From: Rhizobiaceae bacterium
GTDB lineage: Bacteria; Pseudomonadota; Alphaproteobacteria; Rhizobiales; Rhizobiaceae
DNA: 64,000 nucleotides
Direction: 5' to 3'
Assembly (NCBI GenBank): GCA_025698895.1
Contig: JAILWO010000001.1
Location: 1 to 64,000, forward strand
Position numbers and translations under genes: made by a program. The notes beneath the pieces were generated by a model. It was not told where the DNA came from. It made no database searches and worked only from the letters and a program-made list of their open reading frames with translations. Of this stretch, positions 18,487 through 26,258 are shown in pieces; position 1 is the first letter of the stretch; the number at the start of each line of letters is the position of its first letter.

Positions 18487-18803
18487 TCGGAATTGGAGCC
18501 GTCGGCGCGGCGGGAGAACTTCTCTCGCGCTTCGCCGTCGAGGGAGTTCAGGACAGGAAGGCGACAGGAGCGGCCGCCACCGGGCAGGTCTCCTTCGCCG
18601 ACGCCCTTCAGCAGGTGTCGACCGACACGGTCGGCGGCCTCAAGCACGCCGAAAGCCTATCGCTGCAGGCGCTGCAGGGCGAGGTGCCGACCCGCGACGT
18701 GGTCGACGCGGTGATGAGCGCCGAACAGTCGCTGCAGGCGGCGATCGCGATCCGCGACAAGATCGTGTCCGCCTACATGGAACTCAGCCGGATGGCGATC
18801 TGA
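18483..18803 (+). CDS. fliE: flagellar hook-basal body protein FliE
   Basis: Adaptor between the MS ring and the rod, exported early. 106 residues. The family core is [30 protein letters not shown] and the C-terminal helix [34 protein letters not shown], which ends in the conserved M-x-(I/V). Its ATG overlaps the flgC stop as ATGA. Confidence 0.94.
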   Translation: MIGIGAVGAAGELLSRFAVEGVQDRKATGAAATGQVSFADALQQVSTDTVGGLKHAESLSLQALQGEVPTRDVVDAVMSAEQSLQAAIAIRDKIVSAYMELSRMAI

Positions 18804-18819
18804 TCAGGAGTAGGAGTCA

Positions 18820-19608
18820 ATGAGAGCCCTTGCGATCGCCGCCACCGGCATGGAAGCCCAGCAGACCAATCTCGAGGTCATCGCCAACAACATCGCCAAC
18901 ATCAACACCACCGGCTTCAAGCGCGCCCGCGCCGAGTTCACCGACCTGCTCTACCAGGCCGAGCGCCTGCAGGGCGTGCCGAACCGCGCCAATGCCAACA
19001 TCGTGCCGGAAGGCGCCAATATCGGCCTCGGCGTCAAGACCTCGGCGATCCGCAGCGTCCATACGCAGGGCGAACTGACCTCGACGGGAAACAAGTTCGA
19101 CCTGGCCCTGCTCGGCAATGGCTGGTTCCAGATCGAGGGCGCGGACGGCGAGACCTTCTACACCCGCTCCGGCGCCTTCAACACCAATGCCGACGGCCAG
19201 CTTGTCACGATCGACGGCTATTCGGTGGTGCCGGGTATCATCGTGCCGCAGGACACGACCGAAGTCGTGGTGAACAAAACCGGTCAGGTCTTCGCGCGTG
19301 TCGCCAACGATCCGCTGCTGCAGGAGATCGGTCAGCTCACCATAGCGACCTTCGCCAACAATGCGGGTCTCGAGCCGCTGGGCGACAATCTTTTCGCCGA
19401 GACCGAGGCCTCCGGCGCGGCCAATGTCGGCGTACCCGGCGATCCCGGCTACGCGGTGATCGAGCAGGGCTATCTGGAAAGCTCCAATGTCGATCCGGTG
19501 CGCGAGATCACCGAACTGATCTCGGCCCAGCGCGCCTACGAGATGAACTCCAAGGTCATCAAGGCCGCCGACGAGATGGCCGCGGTCGTCTCGCAGCAGA
19601 TGAGATAG
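18820..19608 (+). CDS. flgG: flagellar distal rod protein FlgG
   Basis: Distal rod subunit, 262 residues, the standard length. N-terminal signature [30 protein letters not shown]-terminal signature [37 protein letters not shown]. The [36 protein letters not shown] core matches the flagellar-rod family very closely. A clear ribosome binding site (AGGAGTAGGAG) precedes the ATG. Confidence 0.97.
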   Translation: MRALAIAATGMEAQQTNLEVIANNIANINTTGFKRARAEFTDLLYQAERLQGVPNRANANIVPEGANIGLGVKTSAIRSVHTQGELTSTGNKFDLALLGNGWFQIEGADGETFYTRSGAFNTNADGQLVTIDGYSVVPGIIVPQDTTEVVVNKTGQVFARVANDPLLQEIGQLTIATFANNAGLEPLGDNLFAETEASGAANVGVPGDPGYAVIEQGYLESSNVDPVREITELISAQRAYEMNSKVIKAADEMAAVVSQQMR

Positions 19609-19612
19609 CTTC

Positions 19613-20068
19613 GTGCGCCTAGCCCTAGCCCACGCCTTGGCCATCGCCGTTCTTGCCGCGCCAGTCCCGGCCGCGGCAGAGAACGTCGTGGCCATCGTCA
19701 ACCGGACGATCTATCCCGGCGAGACGATCCCCTCGGGCGCGCTGGAGGAAGTGGAACTGAAGCGCGCGCTGAAATCGCGCGAGGCCGTTGCGACGACGAT
19801 CTCGGACCTGGAGGGGCGCGTGGCGCGCCGCACCCTGCTGCCGCGCAGGCTGGTGCCGCTGTCGTCCGTGCGCGACGCCTGGCTGGTCGAGCGGGGCAAA
19901 TCGGTGCGCGTCGTCTTCGAGGCCGGCAAGCTGTCGATCTCCACAAATGCCGTGCCGCTCGAATCGGGCGGCTCGGGCGACCTGATCAAGGTTCGCAACA
20001 TCGATTCGGGCGCGATCTTTACCGGCACCGTCATGGCTGACGGCACGGTGCGGGTCGGCGCGTCATGA
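19613..20068 (+). CDS. flgA: P-ring assembly chaperone FlgA
   Basis: Periplasmic chaperone needed for FlgI polymerisation around the rod. 151 residues from a GTG start, with a Sec signal peptide (MRLALAHALAIAVLAAPVPAAAE). The SAF-type domain begins VVAIVNRTIYPGETI and continues ARRTLLPRRLVPLSSVRDAWLVERGKSVRVVF. It is shorter than enteric FlgA, as usual in alphaproteobacteria. It overlaps flgI by four bases, and that pairing with its client is conserved. Confidence 0.92.
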   Translation: MRLALAHALAIAVLAAPVPAAAENVVAIVNRTIYPGETIPSGALEEVELKRALKSREAVATTISDLEGRVARRTLLPRRLVPLSSVRDAWLVERGKSVRVVFEAGKLSISTNAVPLESGGSGDLIKVRNIDSGAIFTGTVMADGTVRVGAS

Positions 20069-21246
20069 GGCAGCTCGTCGCCTCCCTCCTGTCGGCCGTT
20101 CTGGTGCTCGGCTCGGCGAGCGCGGCCGATCTCGACACCGCGACCGTGCTGGCCTCCGCGGGCGGCCCGACGGACATGCGCCGGCTGCCTGGCGGCGGCG
20201 GCACCCTCTCGCGCATCAAGGACATCGCCGTCCTGCAGAGCGTGCGCGACAACCAGCTCGTCGGCTACGGTCTCGTCATCGGGCTTCAGGGCAGCGGCGA
20301 CAGCCTGCGCAACGCGCCCTTCACCGAACAGTCGATGCGCGCCATGCTAGAGAATCTCGGCATCGCCACCGAGGGTGGCCGCGCCCGCGCCAAGAACGTG
20401 GCCGCCGTCATCGTCACCGCCAACCTGCCGCCCTTCGTACAGGCGGGCGGGCGCATCGACGTCAACGTCTCCTCACTCGGCGACGCCACGTCGCTTCAGG
20501 GCGGCACGCTCGTCATGACGCCGCTGCGCGCCGCCGACGGCGAGATATACGCGGTCGGCCAGGGCCCCGTCGTCGTCTCCGGCTTCCAGGCGCAGGGCGC
20601 GGCCGAAACGCTGACGCAGGGCGTGCCGACGAGCGGTCGCGTGCCGAACGGCGCCATCGTCGAGCGCGAGGTGGAGGCAGCCTTCGGCGACACCGCCTCG
20701 CTGACGCTGCAGCTTCGCAACCCCGATTTCTCGACCGCCGTGCGCGTCGCCGACGCGATCAACGCCTACACGTCGAGCCGTTTCGGCAAGCGCCTGGCGG
20801 CCGAACAGGACGCGCGCTCGATCATCATCCACAAGCCGCACAATATCTCAGCCGCCCGCTTCTATGCCGAGCTGGAAAGCCTGCCGATCGAGACCGACAT
20901 GCCCGCCCGCGTCGTCATCGACGAACGCACCGGTACGATCGTGATCGGCCAGGACGTGCGCATCTCGCGCGTCGCCATCAGCCATGGCACGCTGACGGTG
21001 CGCGTCACCGAGATGCCGCAGATCATCCAGCCCGAACCCTTCTCCGACGGCGTGACCGCCGAACAGCCCGCCACCGCGATCGAGGCGCGCCAAGAGGGTG
21101 ACAAGCTCGCCATCGTCGACGGGCCGGATCTTCAGACGCTCGTCACCGGGCTCAACAGTCTCGGCGTGAAGCCCGACGGCGTCATCGCGATCCTCCAGGG
21201 GATCAAGTCCGCCGGCGCGCTCCAGGCCGACCTCGTGGTGCAATAG
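20065..21246 (+). CDS. flgI: flagellar P-ring protein FlgI
   Basis: Periplasmic ring subunit that forms the rod bushing in the peptidoglycan layer. 393 residues with a signal peptide (MRQLVASLLSAVLVLGSASA). Typical segments: SRIKDIAVLQSVRDNQLVGYGLVIGLQGSGDSL, AAVIVTANLPPFVQAGGRIDVNVSSLGDATSLQGGTL and the C-terminal TLVTGLNSLGVKPDGVIAILQGIKSAGALQADLVV. ATGA overlap with flgA. Confidence 0.97.
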   Translation: MRQLVASLLSAVLVLGSASAADLDTATVLASAGGPTDMRRLPGGGGTLSRIKDIAVLQSVRDNQLVGYGLVIGLQGSGDSLRNAPFTEQSMRAMLENLGIATEGGRARAKNVAAVIVTANLPPFVQAGGRIDVNVSSLGDATSLQGGTLVMTPLRAADGEIYAVGQGPVVVSGFQAQGAAETLTQGVPTSGRVPNGAIVEREVEAAFGDTASLTLQLRNPDFSTAVRVADAINAYTSSRFGKRLAAEQDARSIIIHKPHNISAARFYAELESLPIETDMPARVVIDERTGTIVIGQDVRISRVAISHGTLTVRVTEMPQIIQPEPFSDGVTAEQPATAIEARQEGDKLAIVDGPDLQTLVTGLNSLGVKPDGVIAILQGIKSAGALQADLVVQ

Positions 21247-21255
21247 GAAAAGGCG

Positions 21256-21756
21256 ATGCGCTCTCCCCTTCCCCGTCCGATCCTGGCCCTGTGCCTCGGC
21301 GCGCTGGCGCTGGTTCCGATCGCGCCCGCCGGCGCCCAGGACGGCGCCGGCGAGACACAGGCGAGCGAGATCCAGCGCTTCTGCACCAACATCGCGGACG
21401 GCGCACGCGACAAGCGTTACGCGCTCCAGGCGGCCGAACTGGCGCGGCTCCAGGAGGAGATCGACCGGCGCATCGCACTGCTGGAGGAAAAGCGCGCGGA
21501 ATACGAAGGCTGGCTCAAGCGCCGCGAGGAGTTCCTCGCCATGGCCGACGGCAGCATCACCGAGATCTACGCAAAGATGCGCCCGGACGCGGCCGCCGAG
21601 CGGCTGGCGCAGCTCCGCGTCGATCTCGCCGCGGCCATCGTCATGAAACTCGAACCGCGCAAGGCCAGCGTCATTCTCAACGAGATGGACGCCAAGGTCG
21701 CCGCAAGCGTCACCGGCATCATGGCCAGTGCGGCACGAAAGGCCGATCCTTCATGA
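21256..21756 (+). CDS. motE: MotE family periplasmic protein (MotC chaperone)
   Basis: 166 residues with a signal peptide ending APAGAQ. The mature part begins EIQRFCTNIADGARDKRYALQAAEL, with one cysteine in the position seen in MotE proteins, followed by a long charged coiled coil (LARLQEEIDRRIALLEEKRAEYEGWLKRREEFLAMADGS) and the MgtE-N-like helical segment YAKMRPDAAAERLAQLRVDLAAAIVMKLEPRKASVILNEMD. In Sinorhizobium MotE dimerises through a disulphide and stabilises MotC; the same role is inferred here because motC is in the locus. It lies between flgI and flgH. Confidence 0.88.
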   Translation: MRSPLPRPILALCLGALALVPIAPAGAQDGAGETQASEIQRFCTNIADGARDKRYALQAAELARLQEEIDRRIALLEEKRAEYEGWLKRREEFLAMADGSITEIYAKMRPDAAAERLAQLRVDLAAAIVMKLEPRKASVILNEMDAKVAASVTGIMASAARKADPS

Positions 21757-22457
21757 GAATTGCCCTCGCCCTTTCGCTCGCCGCGCTCACGCTTGGCGGA
21801 TGCAACCAGACGATCCGCGAAATCAACCGCCCGCCGGAGCTTTCGGCCGTCGGCAGCGGCATCGCCCACGACGCCACGACCGCCTATCAGTATCCCGAGC
21901 GGCCGTCGCGCCCGGTCGAGCGCTTTTCATTGTGGGACGACCGCCAGAGCCGCATGTTCACCGACCCGCGCGCGCTGCAGGTCGGCGACATTCTCACGGT
22001 GCTGATCTACATCAACGACAAGGCCAAGTTCGAGAACGAATCCGCGCGCTCGCGCACCTCCAGCCGCGACCTCGGCCTGTCGGGCAGTTTCGATCTCGAC
22101 GGCACGGGCGCCGAGGGATCGGCAAGCGGAGAGATCGGATCGAAATCCATCGCGTCGGGCACCGGCCAGACCGAGCGCTCGGAGGCGATAAGGCTCCAGG
22201 TCGCGGCGGTCGTCACCGGGGTGATGCCGAACGGCAACCTGATCATCCGCGGCACCCAGGAAGTCCGTGTCAACGCCGAACTGAGGATCCTGGAGATCGG
22301 CGGCATCGTGCGGCCGAGGGACATCTCGCCGCGCAACACGATTTCCTACGAGCGGATCGCCGAAGCCAGGATCTCCTATGGCGGACGCGGACGCCTCACC
22401 GAGGTGCAGCAGCCGCCCTACGGCCAGCAGATCCTTGACCTTGTGCTGCCCTTCTAG
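21753..22457 (+). CDS. flgH: flagellar L-ring lipoprotein FlgH
   Basis: Outer-membrane ring subunit. The start is the ATG at 21753, overlapping the motE stop (ATGA). It gives a short lipoprotein signal with Cys17 in a LGGC lipobox (MRIALALSLAALTLGGC). A longer open frame begins upstream but has no signal. The 234-residue protein has the core LWDDRQSRMFTDPRALQVGDILTVLIYINDKAKFENES and the C-terminal IRGTQEVRVNAELRILEIGGIVRPRDISPRNTISYERIAEARISYGGRGRL, both diagnostic. Confidence 0.95.
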   Translation: MRIALALSLAALTLGGCNQTIREINRPPELSAVGSGIAHDATTAYQYPERPSRPVERFSLWDDRQSRMFTDPRALQVGDILTVLIYINDKAKFENESARSRTSSRDLGLSGSFDLDGTGAEGSASGEIGSKSIASGTGQTERSEAIRLQVAAVVTGVMPNGNLIIRGTQEVRVNAELRILEIGGIVRPRDISPRNTISYERIAEARISYGGRGRLTEVQQPPYGQQILDLVLPF

Positions 22458-22466
22458 GTCCGGACA

Positions 22467-23006
22467 ATGGCAAAGGCTGTCGCAACCGCCCAAGACGCCC
22501 CGGCCGCCAAGCCGGGGCCATCGATGATCGTGCAGATCGCGGTGCTTTTGGTCATGACGGCAGTGGCCGCCGGCATAGGCTTCGCCTCGGCGGGCTTCAT
22601 CGCGCCGCCGGTCGCCGCCGGTGGCGAGGACCATGCGAAGCAGGGAACGGGTCACGCCGCCGACAAGAAGGGACACGGCGACGAGAAGAAGAACGAGGAG
22701 GGCCACGACGCGGTGTCGGTACTGCCGAACGCCGTGACGCTTCCCACCGTGACCACCAACCTCGCCTCGCCGAGCGATATCTGGGCGCGCATGGAACTCG
22801 TGCTGGTCTTCGACGGCCCGCCCGAGCCCGCCCTGACCGAAACCATTCACCAGGACCTGCTGGCCTTCCTGCGCACCGTCAAGATGCAGCAGATCGAGGG
22901 CGCGAGCGGCTTCCAGCATCTGCGCGCCGACATAGAGGACCGCGTCCGCACGCGCTCCGACGGCAAGGTTTCGCGCGTCCTCATCCGCACCCTGCTGTTC
23001 GAATGA
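22467..23006 (+). CDS. fliL: flagellar basal body-associated protein FliL
   Basis: Single-pass membrane protein that surrounds the stator and supports torque. 179 residues: cytoplasmic start, one membrane helix at residues about 18-40 (IVQIAVLLVMTAVAAGIGFASAG), a His/Lys/Asp-rich linker (HAKQGTGHAADKKGHGDEKKNEEGHD), then the FliL periplasmic domain (WARMELVLVFDGPPEPALTETIHQDLLAFLRTVKMQQIEG). The C-terminal DGKVSRVLIRTLLFE matches the family end. It overlaps fliP by four bases. A second protein with a similar fold is encoded at 44773. Confidence 0.92.
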   Translation: MAKAVATAQDAPAAKPGPSMIVQIAVLLVMTAVAAGIGFASAGFIAPPVAAGGEDHAKQGTGHAADKKGHGDEKKNEEGHDAVSVLPNAVTLPTVTTNLASPSDIWARMELVLVFDGPPEPALTETIHQDLLAFLRTVKMQQIEGASGFQHLRADIEDRVRTRSDGKVSRVLIRTLLFE

Positions 23007-23746
23007 AATCGCTCTTGCGCCCTTTCGCGGCCGCCGCCGCGCTCGTCACGGCGACGCCCGCGCTCGCCCAGCAGATCGACCTCGGCGCGCTCGCCGGCCA
23101 GGCGGAAGGCACCACGGTCGGCACGATCATCCAGCTCTTCGGCCTCCTGACGGTCCTGTCGGTCGCGCCGGGCATCCTGATCATGGTGACGAGCTTCACG
23201 CGCTTCATCATCGCCTTCTCGATCCTGCGGGCCGGCATTGGGCTCCAGACCACGCCGGCCAACCTGATCCTGATCAGCCTGGCGCTGTTCATGACCTTCT
23301 ACGTCATGGCGCCGACCTTCGACCGGGCCTGGAACGAAGGCGTGCAGCCGCTGATGAACAACCAGATCGAGGAAGAGGTCGCCTTCGAGCGCATCTCGGA
23401 CCCCTTCCGCGACTTCATGCTGACGCATGTCCGCGACAAGGACTTCCAGCTCTTCGCCGACCTCGCCCGCGACCGCGGCCAGAACGTCGTGTCGGACGAA
23501 ACCGTCGACCTGCGCGTCCTTGTGCCGGCCTTCATGGTGTCGGAGATCAGACGCGGCTTCGAGATCGGCTTTTTGATCGTGCTGCCGTTCCTGGTGATCG
23601 ACCTGGTGGTGGCCACCATCGTCATGTCGATGGGCATGATGATGCTGCCGCCGACCGTGGTTTCGCTGCCCTTCAAGATCCTGTTCTTCGTGCTGATCGA
23701 CGGCTGGAACCTGTTGGTGGGGAGCCTGGTGCGCTCCTTTGCCTGA
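23003..23746 (+). CDS. fliP: flagellar export gate protein FliP
   Basis: Core component of the type III export channel. 247 residues with a cleavable signal (MKSLLRPFAAAAALVTATPALAQ). Then comes the family's core: LSVAPGILIMVTSFTRFIIAFSILRAGIGLQTTPANLILISLALFMTFYVMAPTFDRAWNEGVQPL and the final FEIGFLIVLPFLVIDLVVATIVMSMGMMMLPPTVVSLPFKILFFVLIDGWNLLVGSLV. It ends the operon that starts at flgB; a 227-base gap with the flagellin promoter follows. Confidence 0.97.
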   Translation: MKSLLRPFAAAAALVTATPALAQQIDLGALAGQAEGTTVGTIIQLFGLLTVLSVAPGILIMVTSFTRFIIAFSILRAGIGLQTTPANLILISLALFMTFYVMAPTFDRAWNEGVQPLMNNQIEEEVAFERISDPFRDFMLTHVRDKDFQLFADLARDRGQNVVSDETVDLRVLVPAFMVSEIRRGFEIGFLIVLPFLVIDLVVATIVMSMGMMMLPPTVVSLPFKILFFVLIDGWNLLVGSLVRSFA

Positions 23747-23775
23747 ACGGGTTTACCAGTCGTTCACCATCTTCC

Positions 23776-23799
23776 TTAACTCGCTGTTTTCCATATAAT
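23776..23799 (+). promoter_or_regulatory. probable promoter of the first flagellin gene
   Basis: A consensus -10 TATAAT lies at 23794-23799, the only such hexamer in this high-GC gap. A TTAAC half-site (23776-23780) lies 13 bases upstream where the -35 would be. It resembles half of the CtrA box found at the second flagellin; the other half is degenerate (TTCAC near 23763). The untranslated leader would be about 165 bases. Confidence 0.45.
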
Positions 23800-23843
23800 T
23801 TTTGATTCCGTAAACCACGTCGCTTAGCCCTTTCGAAGCACGT

Positions 23844-23875
23844 CCCGCCCTATGGTCCGGCCATAGCAGGGCGGG
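23844..23875 (+). other. hairpin in the leader of the first flagellin gene
   Basis: CCCGCCC-TATGG pairs with CCATA-GCA-GGGCGGG across a 5-base loop, leaving a 3-base bulge. It lies between the probable promoter and the flagellin ATG at 23974 and lacks a trailing U-tract, so it is more likely a structured 5' leader than a terminator. Flagellin leaders are the target of FlbT in alphaproteobacteria, which makes such a structure plausible; a direct link is inference. Confidence 0.5.
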
Positions 23876-23973
23876 TCGGCGCATGGACGTCGACAGGCAT
23901 GAAGCCGGTCCGCCTTTCCGGTTCCGGTCCGGAATGTCCCTTGTAACGAGTTTCAGTAAAGGGGCGGGGACAC

Positions 23974-24960
23974 ATGTCCAGCTTGAACACCAATGCGTCC
24001 GCGATGACGGCGCTTCAGACCCTCACCACGATTTCCAAGAACATGGCAACGACCCAGTCGCGCATCTCGACCGGGTTCCGCGTCAACGACGCTTCCGACA
24101 ACGCCGCCTACTGGTCGATCGCCACCACCATGCGTTCCGACAACAAGGCGCTGTCGACGGTTCAGGATGCGCTCGGCCTGGGCGCGTCCAAGCTGGACAC
24201 GGCCTACACCGGCATGAACAAGATCATCGAGACGGTCAACGAGCTGAAGACGAAGATCGTCTCGGCGATCGGCGCGACCGAGGCCGATCAGGGCAAGATC
24301 GACACCGAGATCAAGGAACTTCAGGCGCAGATGAAGGCCTACGCCGACGCGGCGACCTTCTCCGGCACCAACATGCTCTCGGTCGACTCCAGCGCCGAAA
24401 CCGTTCCAGGCGCAGCCGCCGACGTCAAGGTCGTGTCCGCTTTCAACCGCAACGCCTCCGGCGCTGCCTCGGTGTCGACGATCGACATTTCCGTGCAGAG
24501 CATCAAGCTCTACGACGCGGGCATGACGGACGGCCTCGACGCCGGTATCCTGGAAGCCGACCGCCTCGGATCGGATGGCTCCCGGACCGCCACGGCCCAG
24601 GCCGCCACGGCCGGTGACGATGCCGCCGCTGGCGACAGCTACGCGGTCTCCACGCTGACGGTGACCGGCTACAGCGACTCGCAGCTCGGAGACATGCTGC
24701 GCGTCGTCGATGCCGCCCTGAAGGAAATGACCGACGCCGCGACCACCCTCGGCGCCACCAAGAACCGCATCAATCTCCAGAAGGAATTCACCCAGAACCT
24801 GATGGACTCGATCGATCGCGGCGTGGGCCAGCTCGTCGATGCCGACATGAACAAGGAATCGGCCCGTCTGGCCGCCCTTCAGACCCAGCAGCAGCTTGGC
24901 ATCCAGGCGCTGTCGATCGCCAATTCGAACTCGCAGAACATCCTGGGACTGTTCCGCTAA
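23974..24960 (+). CDS. fla: flagellin (first of two tandem copies)
   Basis: Filament subunit, 328 residues. The D0/D1 N terminus (ASAMTALQTLTTISKNMATTQSRISTG, then NAAYWSIATTMRSDNKALSTVQDALGLGASKLDTAYTG) and the C terminus (NRINLQKEFTQNLMDSIDRGVGQLVDADMNKESARLAALQTQQQLGIQALSIANSNSQNILGLF) are classic rhizobial flagellin. The middle (about 130-245) is variable and Ala/Thr/Asp-rich. It starts at ATG 23974 behind AAGGGGCGGGG and is followed by two hairpins, the second a good terminator. Expression probably depends on FlaF/FlbT encoded at 37936-38720. Confidence 0.96.
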   Translation: MSSLNTNASAMTALQTLTTISKNMATTQSRISTGFRVNDASDNAAYWSIATTMRSDNKALSTVQDALGLGASKLDTAYTGMNKIIETVNELKTKIVSAIGATEADQGKIDTEIKELQAQMKAYADAATFSGTNMLSVDSSAETVPGAAADVKVVSAFNRNASGAASVSTIDISVQSIKLYDAGMTDGLDAGILEADRLGSDGSRTATAQAATAGDDAAAGDSYAVSTLTVTGYSDSQLGDMLRVVDAALKEMTDAATTLGATKNRINLQKEFTQNLMDSIDRGVGQLVDADMNKESARLAALQTQQQLGIQALSIANSNSQNILGLFR

Positions 24961-24970
24961 CCGGCGACGC

Positions 24971-24993
24971 GGAGCGGTCGCGACGACCGCTCC
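24971..24993 (+). terminator. hairpin after the first flagellin gene
   Basis: GGAGCGGTCG and CGACCGCTCC form a perfect 10-bp stem with a 3-base loop, 10 bases after the stop codon. No U-tract follows, so it may stabilise the mRNA 3' end and leave termination to the next hairpin. Confidence 0.55.
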
Positions 24994-25012
24994 GTCCATC
25001 CACCATCATCGA

Positions 25013-25040
25013 GGGCCGCGCTTCCGGGCGCGGCCCTTTT
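25013..25040 (+). terminator. Rho-independent terminator after the first flagellin gene
   Basis: GGGCCGCGC and GCGCGGCCC form a GC-rich stem around a TTCCGG-type loop, followed by TTTT. It separates the two flagellin genes into independent transcripts. Confidence 0.75.
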
Positions 25041-25066
25041 CGCATTTCGGGGCCCCTTCACGCGCC

Positions 25067-25095
25067 TTAACGCCGCTTTAACCATGACCGGCTAG
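25067..25095 (+). promoter_or_regulatory. CtrA-type box and -10 of the second flagellin gene
   Basis: TTAAC at 25067-25071 and TTAAC at 25078-25082 give TTAA-N7-TTAAC, the CtrA full-site consensus known from Caulobacter and rhizobia. Nine bases later comes CTAG (25092-25095), the same -10-like word, in the same 5-6-5-9-4 spacing as the seven boxes at the other flagellar operons. A further ATGGTTAA at 25098-25105 pairs with TTAACCAT at 25078-25085. It lies 49 bases before the start codon. Confidence 0.65.
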
Positions 25096-25144
25096 TTATG
25101 GTTAATCAAACGTCTCCGCGTGTCGCTTCAAGGGGGTTGGTTCC

Positions 25145-26140
25145 TTGTCCAGCATTATGACGAACCCGTCGGCCATGACGGCCCTCCAGTCGCTCAAGGC
25201 GACGAGCAAGGCGCTCAATACGACGCAGACCCGGATTTCCACCGGCTTCCGCGTCGGGGAGGCCGCCGACAACGCCGCCTACTGGTCGATCGCCACCACG
25301 ATGCGGTCCGACAACAAGGCGCTGTCGACCGTGCAGGACGCGCTCGGCCTGGGCGCCAGCCGCATCGACACCGCCTACACCGCCATCAACGATGCGATCG
25401 ACATCGTCGACGACATCAAGGCAAAAGTGGTCGCCTCCGTCGGCGCCAGCGAGAGCGACAAGGCCAAGATCCAGACCGAGATCGCCACCCTGCAGGCGCA
25501 GCTCAAATTCTTCGCCGACGCCGCCACCTTCTCCGGCGTGAACTGGCTTTCGGTCGATTCGTCGCTGGCCAACGGTCACGCCGTGGCCGGCGATCACACC
25601 GATGCCGAGATCGTCGCGGCCTTCAACCGCAGTTCGGCCGGCGACGTGACGCTGGGCACGATCACCATCAACGTCCAGTCGATCAAGCTCTACGACGCGG
25701 CCGCCACGACCAACGAGACGATGGGCATCCTGGAGGGTCTTCGCCTCGGCACGTCGGGCGCGCGCGACGACACCGCGACTGTGGCCGCGGCCGGCACGGT
25801 GGCGGCCACAGACGGCTATGCCGTCGCCTCGCTGAACGTCGTCGGCTTCTCCGACGCGCAGCTCGAGCAGATGCTGACGGTCGTCGACCGAACGCTCGCG
25901 GAAATGACGGACGCCGCCACCACGATCGGCGCGGCCAAGAAGCGCGTCGACATCCAGAAGGATTTCACCTCCGCCCTGATGGACTCGATCGACCGTGGTG
26001 TCGGCCAGCTCGTTGATGCCGACATGAACAAGGAATCGACCCGGCTGCAGGCCCTCCAGGTCCAGCAGCAGCTCGGCATCCAGGCGCTGTCGATCGCCAA
26101 TTCGAACGCCCAGTCGATCCTGGCCCTCTTCAAGGGCTGA
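25145..26140 (+). CDS. fla: flagellin (second of two tandem copies)
   Basis: 331-residue filament subunit, a close paralogue of the preceding gene in both conserved ends (ASAMTAL/PSAMTAL start; QVQQQLGIQALSIANSNAQSILALFKG end) with a different variable centre (about 130-250). The start is TTG at 25145: AAGGGGG lies 8 bases upstream, and the codons align with the ATG start of the first flagellin (TCC AGC follow in both). An in-frame ATG at 25157 would lose four residues and is too far from the ribosome binding site. It has its own promoter and terminator. Confidence 0.95.
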   Translation: MSSIMTNPSAMTALQSLKATSKALNTTQTRISTGFRVGEAADNAAYWSIATTMRSDNKALSTVQDALGLGASRIDTAYTAINDAIDIVDDIKAKVVASVGASESDKAKIQTEIATLQAQLKFFADAATFSGVNWLSVDSSLANGHAVAGDHTDAEIVAAFNRSSAGDVTLGTITINVQSIKLYDAAATTNETMGILEGLRLGTSGARDDTATVAAAGTVAATDGYAVASLNVVGFSDAQLEQMLTVVDRTLAEMTDAATTIGAAKKRVDIQKDFTSALMDSIDRGVGQLVDADMNKESTRLQALQVQQQLGIQALSIANSNAQSILALFKG

Positions 26141-26173
26141 CGACGACAGCCTCGCCAAAACAAGGACTTGCAA

Positions 26174-26196
26174 GGGCCGCCTCCGGGCGGCTCTTT
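26174..26196 (+). terminator. Rho-independent terminator after the second flagellin gene
   Basis: GGGCCGCC and GGGCGGCTC pair (with one G-T wobble) around a 4-base loop, followed by TTT. It sits 34 bases after the stop and just before the fliF promoter box. Confidence 0.65.
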
Positions 26197-26223
26197 CATT
26201 TTCGCACAAGCTTGGCGGCCTAG
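26195..26223 (+). promoter_or_regulatory. fliF-operon promoter, putative Rem-type box plus -10
   Basis: TTCAT, 6 bases (TTTCGC), ACAAG, 9 bases, CTAG, ending 35 bases before the GTG of fliF. It differs from the consensus by one base in each half-site. Its first base overlaps the end of the preceding terminator. Confidence 0.6.
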
Positions 26224-26258
26224 TGTGACCGGGAAGGATCACACCGGAACGCCGTGCC

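Noticed and set aside
23763-23780. Full CtrA box at the first flagellin promoter
   Set aside because: Only one TTAAC half-site is intact; the distal half is degenerate and at the wrong spacing, so I list only a promoter with a half-site.
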